Assembly (NCBI RefSeq): GCF_000803315.1
Contig: NZ_JRMH01000001.1
Coordinates: 1,488,001 to 1,552,000 of the forward strand
Direction of reading: 5' to 3'
Length of the DNA: 64,000 nt
Source: Pectobacterium actinidiae
GTDB taxonomy: Bacteria; Pseudomonadota; Gammaproteobacteria; Enterobacterales; Enterobacteriaceae
Shown: positions 18,919 through 28,112 of the stretch, in pieces
How the letters are laid out: each line of letters begins with the position of its first letter
How positions within the stretch are numbered: position 1 is the first letter of the stretch
Position numbers and translations under genes: made by a program
The notes under the pieces: model-generated
The model's database searches: none
What the model saw: the letters and a program-made list of their open reading frames with translations, nothing else
Told to the model about the DNA's origin: nothing

Positions 18919-20379
18919 TTAGCGGAATGGCGGCTCGTTAAAGGTGCGCAGCTTACGCGAGTGCAGCTTGTCGCTTTCCGCCCGCAGCAGATCGATAGCG
19001 CAGATGCCAATCTGCAAATGCTCCGAAATCGCCCCTTCATAGAAACGGTTTGCCTGTCCCGGTAGCTTGATTTCACCGTGCAACGGCTTATCCGAGACGC
19101 ACAGCAGCGTGCCGTAAGGTACGCGAAAGCGATACCCCTGTGCGGCAATCGTCGCACTTTCCATATCCACTGCCACGGCGCGACTGAGGTTAAATCGTAG
19201 GGCGGAGGCCGCATAGCGTAGCTCCCAGTTGCGGTCATCGGTGGTCACAACCGTGCCGGTACGCAGGCGCTGTTTAACCTCTTCCCCCGGCATACCGCTG
19301 ACCATCTTGGTGGCGTCGTACAGCGCGCGCTGCACCTCGGCGATACTGGGAATCGGGATATCCGGCGGCAGCACGGCGTCGAGTACATGATCGTCACGCA
19401 GGTAAGCGTGCGCCAGCACATAATCGCCGATGGACTGGCTTTCGCGCAGGCCACCGCAGTGGCCGATCATCAGCCAGGCGTGCGGACGCATCACCGCGAG
19501 GTGATCGCAGATGGTTTTAGCGTTGGATGGCCCGACGCCGATATTGACCATCGTAATCCCTTTGCCTTGACGGGGAATCAAATGATAGGCAGGCATCTGG
19601 TGGTTCTTCCAGGCCAGATCGGACACCGTCTGTTCAGGGTTAGGCGTGTCAGCGGTGATGTAGATCCCCCCCGCGCAGGACAGCGCCTCATACGGGCTGT
19701 CGGGATCGGCAATCTGCGCACAGGCCCAGCGCACAAACTCATCGACATAGCGGGTGTAGTTGGTGAAGAGAATGAACGGCTGAATATGTTCTACCGGTGT
19801 GCCGGTATAGTGGCGCAGTCGCGCCAGCGAGAAATCGGTACGTAGCGCGTCGAAGTGCGACAGCGGCGATGTCGTGGTGGCGTGAAACAGCCCATCTGCC
19901 GTCTCGTCCCCAATTTGCGACAATTCCGTCGTGGGGAAATGCTTGGCGATGCCCGCGCTCATGGAACGATCAAGAATCAGGTCGGAACCGTCGAGCACGT
20001 AGGGGAACGGAATTTCCTGCTGTGATGGGCCGACTTCGATGATGACATGATAATCCCCCTCCAGCAGCGCCAACTGTTCCGCCAGATAAGCCCGCAAAAA
20101 TGCCGGACGGGTAACGGTAGTGGAGTAACTGCCGGGATGCGTAAAACGCCCATAAGCGCGATGTCGGGGATGACCGGTCGAATTGCCACTCCAACTGACG
20201 CGGAGGGCCGGGTAGGCAAATAACCCTGCCGCGCGCGCGTTGGCGTCAGGCAGGGTGCCATTATTGATGAAGTCCCCGATGGCGTCACGCAGCGCTGAGA
20301 CGGCATCATCATACAGCGCTTCCAGTTTATCCAGAGTCTGAGTGACGGTAAGGCTGACGTGGGATCCGCTGTTGTGCAT
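18919..20379 (-). CDS. amn: AMP nucleosidase Amn
   Basis: Cytoplasmic enzyme splitting AMP to adenine and ribose 5-phosphate (486 aa; E. coli Amn is 484). The N-terminal regulatory domain is followed by the nucleoside-phosphorylase fold with MVNIGVGPSNAKTICDHLAVMRPHAWLMIGHCGGLR and VAVDMESATIAAQGYRFRVPYGTLLCVSDKPLHGE, the ribose/base-binding Met-Glu segment. The ATG at 20379 has AAAGGAG 6 bp upstream; an in-frame upstream codon at 20397 lacks one. It lies between two Zur-controlled units but has no Zur box. Confidence 0.95.
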   Translation of the reverse strand: MHNSGSHVSLTVTQTLDKLEALYDDAVSALRDAIGDFINNGTLPDANARAAGLFAYPALRVSWSGNSTGHPRHRAYGRFTHPGSYSTTVTRPAFLRAYLAEQLALLEGDYHVIIEVGPSQQEIPFPYVLDGSDLILDRSMSAGIAKHFPTTELSQIGDETADGLFHATTTSPLSHFDALRTDFSLARLRHYTGTPVEHIQPFILFTNYTRYVDEFVRWACAQIADPDSPYEALSCAGGIYITADTPNPEQTVSDLAWKNHQMPAYHLIPRQGKGITMVNIGVGPSNAKTICDHLAVMRPHAWLMIGHCGGLRESQSIGDYVLAHAYLRDDHVLDAVLPPDIPIPSIAEVQRALYDATKMVSGMPGEEVKQRLRTGTVVTTDDRNWELRYAASALRFNLSRAVAVDMESATIAAQGYRFRVPYGTLLCVSDKPLHGEIKLPGQANRFYEGAISEHLQIGICAIDLLRAESDKLHSRKLRTFNEPPFR

Positions 20380-20431
20380 ATTCTCTCCTTTAATCACGCT
20401 CTGCTGTTAGCTCACAGCGTAACTGAAGATG

Positions 20432-20467
20432 CACAGCCCCGCCATCGTGAAATCGGGCAGGGCTGTG
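20432..20467 (-). terminator. Hairpin after the Zur-controlled ABC operon
   Basis: CACAGCCC / GGGCTGTG (8 bp), with a partly paired interior, lies 44 bp after the permease stop and before amn. It probably ends the five-gene operon, but no clear T-run is visible. Confidence 0.5.
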
Positions 20468-20510
20468 AACGTGGAGAGAGGCGAACGCTTAGGCGGTGTC
20501 TCTCGAGAGA

Positions 20511-22289
20511 TTAGTGCTTGTGGCGACCGGAGAGGTTCGCTGCGCTCACGGCCAGTATCGACAGCACGCCGAGTGCGGCCGCCGGTGCCAGCACGCCCCA
20601 GAAGGCACGTTCGATATACGGCATGCCTTCAGCAAGAACCCGTCCCCATTCTGGCGTCGGCGGTGACGCGCCCAGACCTAAAAAGCCGAGCGATGCCAGC
20701 GCCAGCGCGATGCCTGGCAGTTTCAGCATGGCGTGACGGAAAAGCGGACCAATGAGCGCGGGCAGAATATAGAACAGACTGCGCCGTATCGGACCGACGC
20801 CGAGAATCGGCAGCATCCGAATATAAGGACGCGCATTGATTTCGGCGACCAGCGCTGCCGTGTGAGCCGCGAGTGGAGCCCAACTGACGGCAATGACGGC
20901 AATCGCCGCGCCCGTTGCCGTCGGACCATTGACCGCAGCAACCAGCAGCCCGGCAATCACTGGCGGCAGGGCGTTAGTCACTTCGATGGGGCCGCTAAAC
21001 AGACGCGGGAACAGCCCAACCAGCAGCCCAATCGCCAGACAGGCCAGCGACACCGCCAGCGCCAGCAAGCAGGTATGTAGCGTGCCGTGTGCGACGCGCG
21101 CCAATAAATCGCGCCCCATCGCGTCCGCGCCAAAAGGCAGCAGTAACGACGGCGGTTGCAGGCGCAGAAAAGCGGAGGTATAGGGATCGCGCGGCAGGCC
21201 AGCCAGCAGCAGAAGCGCCAGCAGCAGTACGCAGATAATCGGCAGCCAGATAGCATGACGAGACGCGGGGCTACCGTGTTCTTCCGGCACCGGCATAGCG
21301 CCGCTCCGCAGTGCGCGTCCGAGAATCAGCAGTCGTACGCCGCTTGCTGCTATGCCAGCCAGCGAGGCGATGAGTAAGAGAATCAGCACGCCGACCTGCA
21401 AGGCGGGCAGATCCTGCGCGGCTGCCGCCCCCAGCGTTGCACGTCCCAGTCCGGGGATCGCGAACACTTTTTCGACGGCGATGGCACCGCCGGTTAACGA
21501 GACCAGCACCAGCCCGACCAGCGGCATCACGCTGGGCAACGTGCGTTTCAGCACTGCCAGTGCGATATGACGGCGACTTACGCCCGACACGCTCCAGGTG
21601 GTGAGCCAGTTTTCGCTGAAAGTGGCGGAGAGCGCGTCGGCAATAATCCGACCAAGGTAACCGCCTGCTGGAATACCGAGCGCCAGCGACGGCAATACCG
21701 CGTAGTGCAAGCCTAGCCAGCCATAGGGTGGGAACCACTGTAGCCAGACGGCACCGACGATCAGCAGAAATGACGCCAGCAGGAATTCGGGCAGTGCGGT
21801 AAACAAGGCGGCAAACAGGCCGCCTGAACGATGAACCTGACCGCGTAACCCTTGCCGAAAGGTCGGGGCGCACAGCACGGCAGCCAGCGTGAAGGCCACC
21901 AGCGCCGAAGACGCCATCAGCGTCAGTGAGACGCCCGCCGCCTGCAACATCCCCGGAAGGACCGGTCGACCAGAAACCCAGGAGTTACCCGCATCGCCGT
22001 GCAATAGGCCCGTCAGCCAGTTCAACAGCAACTGCAACGGGCCTTGATCCAGCCCAAGAGCGTGACGAATCGCGTTTAGCGTTTCTGCCGTCGCTTCCTG
22101 ATCGCCGGAACGGGCGCGCAGCAGCGCCAGCGCCGGATCCTGACCGGATAGCCACGGCAACATGCCAATCAGCACCACGATGCCCGCCAGCGTCAGCAGC
22201 CGCGAAAACAGCGGGATCAGCACGCCATATCGCGGGCGTTGCGTCTGGTTGATGGTCGCACAGGTGCGGCAATACAGCGATTCGCTCAT
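20511..22289 (-). CDS. Fused two-domain ABC permease (DppB-DppC type)
   Basis: 592-aa inner-membrane permease of the peptide/nickel family in which both half-permeases are in one chain. The first half (about 25-330) is DppB-like: LLTLAGIVVLIGMLPWL and ALGLDQGPLQLLLNWLTGLLHGDAGNSW, with the EAA-type loop near ADALSATFSENWLTTWSVSG. The second half (about 345-590) is DppC-like: PFGADAMGRDLLARVAHGT, SLGFLGLGASPPTPEWGRVL. The usual pair is two genes, so the fusion is notable. The N-terminus has an odd CRTC motif. It is the last gene of the operon led by a Zur box at 26886, which suggests import of a zinc complex or peptide. Confidence 0.9.
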   Translation of the reverse strand: MSESLYCRTCATINQTQRPRYGVLIPLFSRLLTLAGIVVLIGMLPWLSGQDPALALLRARSGDQEATAETLNAIRHALGLDQGPLQLLLNWLTGLLHGDAGNSWVSGRPVLPGMLQAAGVSLTLMASSALVAFTLAAVLCAPTFRQGLRGQVHRSGGLFAALFTALPEFLLASFLLIVGAVWLQWFPPYGWLGLHYAVLPSLALGIPAGGYLGRIIADALSATFSENWLTTWSVSGVSRRHIALAVLKRTLPSVMPLVGLVLVSLTGGAIAVEKVFAIPGLGRATLGAAAAQDLPALQVGVLILLLIASLAGIAASGVRLLILGRALRSGAMPVPEEHGSPASRHAIWLPIICVLLLALLLLAGLPRDPYTSAFLRLQPPSLLLPFGADAMGRDLLARVAHGTLHTCLLALAVSLACLAIGLLVGLFPRLFSGPIEVTNALPPVIAGLLVAAVNGPTATGAAIAVIAVSWAPLAAHTAALVAEINARPYIRMLPILGVGPIRRSLFYILPALIGPLFRHAMLKLPGIALALASLGFLGLGASPPTPEWGRVLAEGMPYIERAFWGVLAPAAALGVLSILAVSAANLSGRHKH

Positions 22290-22326
22290 AAACTCGTCAT
22301 CTTTCTGGTTGCGGGTGTGCTATCCG

Positions 22327-23838
22327 TTACTTGGCGCTGGTGGCAATATGCGTGGCGGCGTTAATCAGTGTGCGTTCACGCGGGTCGCGTAGGGCGTCTT
22401 TGACCTGTGCGCTTTCACCTTGAATCACGCGCTCATGCAGCATTGGGATCGCGGCATCGCTGGCAAGAATCAGGTTTTCTGCCTGCATGATGGCCTGACG
22501 ACGTGCAACGCCCGCAGGAATCGCGGCCGCTTTTTGCAGCGCTTGATCGATCTCTGGGCGGCACAGCTGGGCGATATTGAACGACCCTTCACAGGCGAAG
22601 TCGCTGTACAGATAAGCCACCGGATCGCCGGAATCCAGTACGGTGGCGCGGGATAAAATAAAGGCATCGAACTTGCCTGCCAGTGCGTCGGACTCAATCT
22701 GCGCATACTCACGCACCACCTGTTTCACCGTAAATCCAGCGGCCGTGAGCTGCTGTGCCAGATAGACTGCGACTTCAGGCAGCTCGGCGCGATCGCTGAA
22801 TGTTGCCAGCGTGATGGTGGCTCCCGCAGGTGTACCGGCTTTGACCGGATTCGCTACTGGCTGACGCAATTCCGCAGCCCACGGCAGCGCGGGACCTAAC
22901 AGACCCTGCGCGATATCAGCACGCTTTTCATAGACGTTATCCACCAACTGTTGGCGATTGATCGCATCGCGTACGGCAGCGCGCATCGCGGGATCTTGCA
23001 TCACGCCGTGACGCGTATTCAGATACAGTGTGTTGGTGCGTGGCATGGGGACTTCATGCACCAACGATTGATCCAGCAGCGGTGCCTGTGAAACCGGAAT
23101 GGCTTCGACAATATCTGCTGTGCCGGTACGTAATGCAGCAGCGCGCGCCGCGCCGTCAGACACAAAACTGACGTCGATACCGCTGGCCTGTGCTTTATCA
23201 CCCCAATAACCGTCGAATCTATCTAACACCGCGCTGCTGGTGCCGGTGACGGTACGCAGAACGAACGGGCCGCTTCCGGTGTTGATCGGATTGACGACGC
23301 CATTTTTACCGTATGCCGCGGTGGAGAGAATCGCCAATTGTGGGCTGGATAAACGCTGTGGCAGCAGTGGATCCGCTTTAGCGGTGGAGACAATGACGGC
23401 GTTATCGCCATCGGCTTTTACCGTTAACTGCACGCCGTCCAGAATGCGCGGTTTGGGGGCAGCCGTGGACGCCACGGTGAGCGCATTCACTACGGTGGCG
23501 GCGTTTAAGGTGGTGTTATCGTGAAAATGGACGTTTGGCCGCAGTTCAAAACGCCAGGATTGATCATCGATCTGTTGCCATTTTGTCGCCAGCGCAGGCT
23601 GGGCTTCGCCGAGTTTGTCGAGCACCACCAGCGTTTCTGCCGTGCTCCAGCGCGACAGCTTAAAGGCATCATCGCTCAGCGGCGTCAGGCCGGAGCGCGG
23701 TGGTTGAAGCATCGCCAGTTTGATTCGCCCGTCATGATGCGAGGTCTGATGTTCCTCCGGCTCATTGAAGCAGCCTGAAAGCAGCAGCGTGGCTGAGAGC
23801 AAGCCGGAAACGGGCCACAGGAGATTGCGCATATTCAT
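22327..23838 (-). CDS. ABC substrate-binding lipoprotein (SBP family 5)
   Basis: Binding protein of 503 aa from the ATG at 23838, which has AAGGA 7 bp upstream; the in-frame ATG at 23856 has none. A lipoprotein signal (LLSATLLLSGC) anchors it to a membrane, unlike most enterobacterial family-5 proteins. A His-rich stretch EEHQTSHHDG follows the lipid anchor and could bind metal. The core matches DppA/NikA/CntA proteins: LSRWSTAETLVVLDKLGEAQPALATKW, FELRPNVHFHDNTTL, INTGSGPFVL. It is followed by the fused permease. Ligand unknown; Zur control points to zinc, a zinc chelate or a peptide. Confidence 0.88.
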   Translation of the reverse strand: MNMRNLLWPVSGLLSATLLLSGCFNEPEEHQTSHHDGRIKLAMLQPPRSGLTPLSDDAFKLSRWSTAETLVVLDKLGEAQPALATKWQQIDDQSWRFELRPNVHFHDNTTLNAATVVNALTVASTAAPKPRILDGVQLTVKADGDNAVIVSTAKADPLLPQRLSSPQLAILSTAAYGKNGVVNPINTGSGPFVLRTVTGTSSAVLDRFDGYWGDKAQASGIDVSFVSDGAARAAALRTGTADIVEAIPVSQAPLLDQSLVHEVPMPRTNTLYLNTRHGVMQDPAMRAAVRDAINRQQLVDNVYEKRADIAQGLLGPALPWAAELRQPVANPVKAGTPAGATITLATFSDRAELPEVAVYLAQQLTAAGFTVKQVVREYAQIESDALAGKFDAFILSRATVLDSGDPVAYLYSDFACEGSFNIAQLCRPEIDQALQKAAAIPAGVARRQAIMQAENLILASDAAIPMLHERVIQGESAQVKDALRDPRERTLINAATHIATSAK

Positions 23839-23848
23839 CAGTCTGTCC

Positions 23849-25096
23849 TTATTCATTCACGGTTGAAGCGGATTTAAACGGGCGGCAGATGACCATCATG
23901 GCCAGCGAACTGCACAGCGGCACGGCGGCGAGCAGTACCCACGGAATGGCGGCCTGTGGCGATGGCGTCAGCGCGCGATCGAGCTGGCTGCCGAGTATAA
24001 AGTTGCCGACCAGTACCGCGATGCCACCCATCGACGCCAGCGCGCCATAGTGCGCACCCAGATTTTTGTTGTTGGCAAAGCGGGGGATGAGATCCATTCC
24101 AACGGGAACGATTAACATCTGGCCCAGCGTCAGCAGCGTAATTAATGAGATAGCCGGAAGCAGGCGCTGCCACCCGTCAGGCGGCGTGCTGGAAGCAAAC
24201 AGGGCGACGCTAAAGAATGACGCGGCCAGCAGTGCGAAGCCCAGTGGCAGCATACGTGCCGCACCAATCCGGCGAGCAAAACGCGCCAGCGGAAGCTGTA
24301 ATCCGATCACCAGCAGCGAAGCAAGAACAAACAGCGGGCCGAGATCTTTCTCGCTACTGCCGGAGCGATGCAGTTCAACCGGCAGTGCCAGATAGAGCTG
24401 GTTGTAGCTGAACAGGTAAGCGCTGTAGGCAATGATGAACGCGACAAAGCGGCGCTGGCGGAAGGTTTCCCACCACGGGGCAATGTGTAATTCGTTCTGA
24501 TTGCGCTGCGTCGGCGGCAGGCTGAAAAACAGGACGATGAGCGCGATAACAAATACGCCTGCACCCGCGAGCGCCACGCGCTGGAATCCGAATCCGGCCA
24601 GCACCGAACCGAGCAACGGCCCCAGCACCGCGCCCAATTCGCCGCAAATGGCAAACAGGGCGAACCACTCGGAGCGGCTGCGTTTTCCCTCTTTTTCACT
24701 TTGCGTACCGGCCTGTGCCATGAGCGCTTCAATGGCGGGAGAGAACAGGGCACCGCCGACACCGGTCAGACAGGCACCGAGGATGATCGGCCATAGCGAG
24801 TCGCCTAACGCCAGCAGGAGATAGCCGCTGATACGCACGACACAGCCACACAGAATGATCACGCGTGCGCCGAATCGGTCAGCCAGCGCGCCGCCGACTA
24901 AAAACATGCCCTGTTGAGAAAAGGTGCGTAAGCCAATCACCAGCCCGATAGCCCAGCCCGAAAGCAGCATGTCGTCGCGCAGGAATATCGCCAGAAACGG
25001 CACGACGGCATAAAAGCCAATATTGAAAACAAGCTGGCTACCCAGAAGCAACGGGGGATAAGGCCGTGGTGCGCGGTTGGCGGTAAGGTCTGACAT
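23849..25096 (-). CDS. MFS transporter (MdtH/exporter-like) in the Zur operon
   Basis: 415-aa major facilitator with about 12 membrane helices; the GGALADRFGARVI loop matches motif A. The N-terminus is NIGFYAVVPFLAIFLRDDMLLS, and FSPAIEALMAQAG and AICGELGAVLGPLLGSVLAG resemble the DHA1/MdtH drug-efflux branch. It lies inside the ABC operon, where metallophore systems often have the exporter of the apo-chelator (compare Cnt loci), so export of a zinc chelator is a possible role. It has no fusion and no missing core segments. Confidence 0.85.
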   Translation of the reverse strand: MSDLTANRAPRPYPPLLLGSQLVFNIGFYAVVPFLAIFLRDDMLLSGWAIGLVIGLRTFSQQGMFLVGGALADRFGARVIILCGCVVRISGYLLLALGDSLWPIILGACLTGVGGALFSPAIEALMAQAGTQSEKEGKRSRSEWFALFAICGELGAVLGPLLGSVLAGFGFQRVALAGAGVFVIALIVLFFSLPPTQRNQNELHIAPWWETFRQRRFVAFIIAYSAYLFSYNQLYLALPVELHRSGSSEKDLGPLFVLASLLVIGLQLPLARFARRIGAARMLPLGFALLAASFFSVALFASSTPPDGWQRLLPAISLITLLTLGQMLIVPVGMDLIPRFANNKNLGAHYGALASMGGIAVLVGNFILGSQLDRALTPSPQAAIPWVLLAAVPLCSSLAMMVICRPFKSASTVNE

Positions 25097-25181
25097 GTCA
25101 TGATCCGTTATAAAAAGCCCGTTACGGGGGGAATGTGTTATTGATGCGATATTTTATTGTAAAAAGCGCGTTTTCAGCGAG

Positions 25182-26018
25182 CTAATAGCCTGACGTCGAT
25201 AGCGCGGGGACGGCCTGCAACAGATGAGCGGTGTGCGCCTGCTGCGGTGAAGCCAGCACCTCTGTCGTGGGGCGATCTTCGATAATGCGTCCGCCGTCCA
25301 TGACCAGCATTCTGTCGCACAGCCCGGCGAGCATGGAAATATCGTGCGAGACCATCAGCAAGCCCATTTTGTTTTGTTCGGTGACCTGCTGAAGCAAGGC
25401 TTTAATCTGTTCGCGCAGCGGTAAATCCAGACCGCTGACGGGTTCGTCCGCCAGTAAAAATTCGGGCCGAACAATCAATGCTCGTGCCAGCGCGACACGC
25501 TGTGCCTGCCCGCCGGAAAGCTGCCCGGCGACCTTGTCCAAAAGTGTGGCGCTCAGCCCTACCTGATCCATGACTTCGCTCAGGTGGGCAGAATAATGTC
25601 CATTAGCGTGACGGATCTCATCGGGGCGGAGTCGCTTCAGTGGTTCGATGAGGAGATCGGCGACGCGCTGACGCGGCGCGAGCGAGCCTGCCGGATCCTG
25701 CGGAATGTACTGAACGCGGCGGCGATACCAGAGCAGCGAACGCACCGAGCCGGGTTTAATCAGGTTGCCATCGCAGTACACCGCACCACTTTCTGGCGCT
25801 TCAAGCGCGAGCAGGGTTTTTAGCAGCGTGGATTTACCACAGCCGGAGGCACCGACCAGCCCGACGCGTTCATGCTGTTGCAGGTTTAGCGACAGGTCGT
25901 GAAAAATGGCACTGGCAGGATCGGTCTTTTGCCACGGCAAACGTGATGTCTGGCGATAGCGGCTGACGTGCTCAAGGCTTAAAAACGGTGAGGGAACCGC
26001 ATGCAGGTGGTGGTTCAT
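25182..26018 (-). CDS. ABC ATPase (DppF/NikE type) of the Zur operon
   Basis: 278-aa nucleotide-binding subunit with Walker A GASGCGKST, signature LSGGQAQR, Walker B FLLADEP and switch His in MVSHD. The DppF/NikE-like C-terminus is short. It overlaps the preceding ATPase gene by 4 bp (ATGA), so the two are translationally coupled. With it, it forms the ATPase heterodimer for the fused permease at 20511-22289. Confidence 0.92.
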   Translation of the reverse strand: MNHHLHAVPSPFLSLEHVSRYRQTSRLPWQKTDPASAIFHDLSLNLQQHERVGLVGASGCGKSTLLKTLLALEAPESGAVYCDGNLIKPGSVRSLLWYRRRVQYIPQDPAGSLAPRQRVADLLIEPLKRLRPDEIRHANGHYSAHLSEVMDQVGLSATLLDKVAGQLSGGQAQRVALARALIVRPEFLLADEPVSGLDLPLREQIKALLQQVTEQNKMGLLMVSHDISMLAGLCDRMLVMDGGRIIEDRPTTEVLASPQQAHTAHLLQAVPALSTSGY

Positions 26019-26854
26019 CCGGCAAGCGCTCCGGCAACAGAGGTGGGTAACACCGTGTCAGGAAAAAGATTGTCAGATAAAAGCGTGTCAGCACGACGTG
26101 CGGCAGCGACCAGACTACGGGTATAAGGCTGCTGTGGCGCATTCAGTAATTGCAGCATACTGCCGGATTCAACAATTTGACCGTTTTCCATCACCAGTCC
26201 ACGCTGGCAGAGTTGGGCGGCAACGGCGATATCATGCGTAATAAACAGCAGAGCGGGAGCATCCGGTTGCGCGCTACGTTCCTGTAAGACCTGCAATACC
26301 TGTTGCTGGGTAATGACATCAAGCGCGGTTGTCGGTTCGTCTGCCACCAGCAGGCGCGTCTTGCCGAGTAGGGCGAGGGTAATACAAATGCGCTGGCGCT
26401 GTCCGCCGGATAGCTCGGCAGGATAGCGTTGCAGGAGATTGGGAATATCATCCAACTTCATGGCAGCCAGAAGTGCAGAAAGCTCAGCGGAAGAGGGGGC
26501 TTTCAACGCCAGAGACAGTTGTTTTCCCAACGGCATGAGGGGATTAAGCGCCGTTGCGGAATCCTGAAACACGGCAGAGACACGGCTGGTCTGCGGACGT
26601 GCCAGCGCTTTCAACTGGCTGACTTCTTCGTCATTCACCCGAATACTGCCGCTCATCTGGCAGCCCGGCGGCGGCGTGCCGATGATTGCTTTGGCGGTGA
26701 GGGATTTACCGGAACCGGATGCGCCGAGTAAACAGACACGTTCACCTGCGAACAGCGTAAAGCTGATATCGCTAACTTTGGTTTCACCACCAATAGACAG
26801 GCTCAGGTTCTCTATCTGAAGAATGGTGTCTGTGTGTCTGTTCCAGTTAATCAT
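26015..26854 (-). CDS. ABC ATPase (DppD/NikD type), first gene of the Zur operon
   Basis: Nucleotide-binding subunit with Walker A GASGSGKSL, signature LSGGQRQR, Walker B LLVADEP and FITHD. The ATG at 26854 (279 aa) starts MINWNRHTDTILQIENLSL. The frame stays open upstream to 26905, but that part is the promoter with the Zur box. It heads a five-gene set: ATPase, ATPase, MFS, lipoprotein binding protein, fused permease. The first two genes overlap and the others are separated by 10-85 bp. Confidence 0.9.
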   Translation of the reverse strand: MINWNRHTDTILQIENLSLSIGGETKVSDISFTLFAGERVCLLGASGSGKSLTAKAIIGTPPPGCQMSGSIRVNDEEVSQLKALARPQTSRVSAVFQDSATALNPLMPLGKQLSLALKAPSSAELSALLAAMKLDDIPNLLQRYPAELSGGQRQRICITLALLGKTRLLVADEPTTALDVITQQQVLQVLQERSAQPDAPALLFITHDIAVAAQLCQRGLVMENGQIVESGSMLQLLNAPQQPYTRSLVAAARRADTLLSDNLFPDTVLPTSVAGALAG

Positions 26855-26885
26855 GGCTAACGTATGTATAAGGTCAGTGTAAATC

Positions 26886-26903
26886 GATATGTAATAACAT
26901 AAC
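26886..26903. promoter_or_regulatory. Zur box of the five-gene ABC/MFS operon
   Basis: GATATGTAATAACATAAC matches the aztD palindrome at 16 of 18 positions. It lies 31 bp upstream of the first ATPase ATG, the same distance as in front of aztD. Confidence 0.78.
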
Positions 26904-27042
26904 AAATTACGACAAGATGATGCAAAGGAAATGTGACCCAGCGCGTATAAATTGACGCCGTGACGCAGCCTTAGCCGACTGCGTCGATGATGAAAATAGG
27001 GGGGAGAATAAATTGTAGAAAGGTGCAGACTATCTTTAGAGC

Positions 27043-27939
27043 CTACTCATTCGATGAATCAACAAGCTGTGCCAGTTCCGCTGTGCTCAACTGAGTAATT
27101 TTACAAACCTGAGCAGGTTCCATGCCGCTAAGTAGAAGTTGACGGGCAATATTTTGAGCACTGGCTTTCATACCTTGCTTGATACCTTTTTCAAACCCGA
27201 TTTTCTCAAGCTGCTGTGCGATAGTCATGATCGCCTCCCGATCCGTTGACAGAGACTGCGCGACGGTCTCAATAAACTCTGCCGGCTTTGACGTGTTGCC
27301 GCTCCGCGCGATGTAAAAAAGCATCGCTCTTTTTTGCGGCAGTGGTACCTGCCAGCGCTCAAATAATAGCCCGATATCCTGTGCTAATTCCAGCATATTT
27401 CGTGTGCGAATGTGTTTTTGCACCAGTTCCAACAGCGCTACGCGGCGATGCGTTTTGATGTCCTCATCCGGTATCACAGTTAGGTCAACCAAAGGAAAGG
27501 GGGCGTTGTAGAGCTTTTCTGCCTGAATAACGTCGGCAAATCCATCGAGCCAGCGCAGCGTATAGGGATAAGGGCTACGCTGGCCGTGATAAAACAGTAA
27601 AGGAACGACGAGCGGCAACGTATCGTGACCTTGAGAGAGGTGCTGCTGCATAGCAGCCAGCGCGTAGCGCAGCAGGCGAAACGGCATCAGCTTTTCTGGG
27701 CGGCTCTGATGCTCAATCACGCAATAGATATAACCTTGCCCTGTGGTGGTCTGAATTGAGTACAGCATATCCGATATTCTTGCGTGTAGTTCCTCGTCCA
27801 CAAAAGAGGCTGATTGCAGTTGCAGCGAGCTGAAGTCGCAGATATGCCTGATTTCTTCTGGCAGGTGAATGGCGAAAAAATCCTTTGCGACGGCTGGGTC
27901 GCTGAGAAACTGTTTAAAAATCGCATCATGCGCGGCCAT
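27043..27939 (-). CDS. Rpn-family recombination-promoting nuclease/putative transposase
   Basis: PD-(D/E)XK protein of the RpnA/YhgA-like group (298 aa from the ATG at 27939, which starts MAAHDAIFKQFLSDPAVAKDFF). The frame is open further upstream, but those residues look non-coding. The nuclease core is visible as SDMLYSIQTT..GYIYCVIEHQSRPEKLMPFRLLRYALA, with the D...E-x-Q active-site arrangement. The C-terminus ends in a repeat-like segment (KIGFEKGIKQGMKASAQNIARQLL) typical of this family. These genes occur in multiple copies in enterobacterial genomes. Independent of its neighbours. Confidence 0.9.
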   Translation of the reverse strand: MAAHDAIFKQFLSDPAVAKDFFAIHLPEEIRHICDFSSLQLQSASFVDEELHARISDMLYSIQTTTGQGYIYCVIEHQSRPEKLMPFRLLRYALAAMQQHLSQGHDTLPLVVPLLFYHGQRSPYPYTLRWLDGFADVIQAEKLYNAPFPLVDLTVIPDEDIKTHRRVALLELVQKHIRTRNMLELAQDIGLLFERWQVPLPQKRAMLFYIARSGNTSKPAEFIETVAQSLSTDREAIMTIAQQLEKIGFEKGIKQGMKASAQNIARQLLLSGMEPAQVCKITQLSTAELAQLVDSSNE

Positions 27940-28070
27940 GCTGTTTTTCTGTCCCTGAATAATCTGTAGGCAATGATAAAAGAAGCGGATATGGGTGGGG
28001 AAGAAGCGCAGAGGATGACTGTGTTGGTATGGAAAGATGTACGCAAGAAAAGTGAGAGATGAAAGCAACG

Positions 28071-28099
28071 ACGCGATCTCACTGGGAGCGAGATCGCGT
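28071..28099 (-). terminator. Terminator after the arylsulfotransferase-thioredoxin gene
   Basis: A 10-bp perfect stem ACGCGATCTC / GAGATCGCGT with a 9-nt loop, 13 bp after the stop at 28113. The following sequence on the transcribed strand is only moderately T-rich. Confidence 0.65.
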
Positions 28100-28112
28100 T
28101 AAGGGGTGAGGG

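Noticed and set aside
20511..26854. A Cnt/opine metallophore biosynthesis locus
   Set aside because: Transporter genes fit, but no nicotianamine-synthase-like or opine dehydrogenase gene was found in the window.
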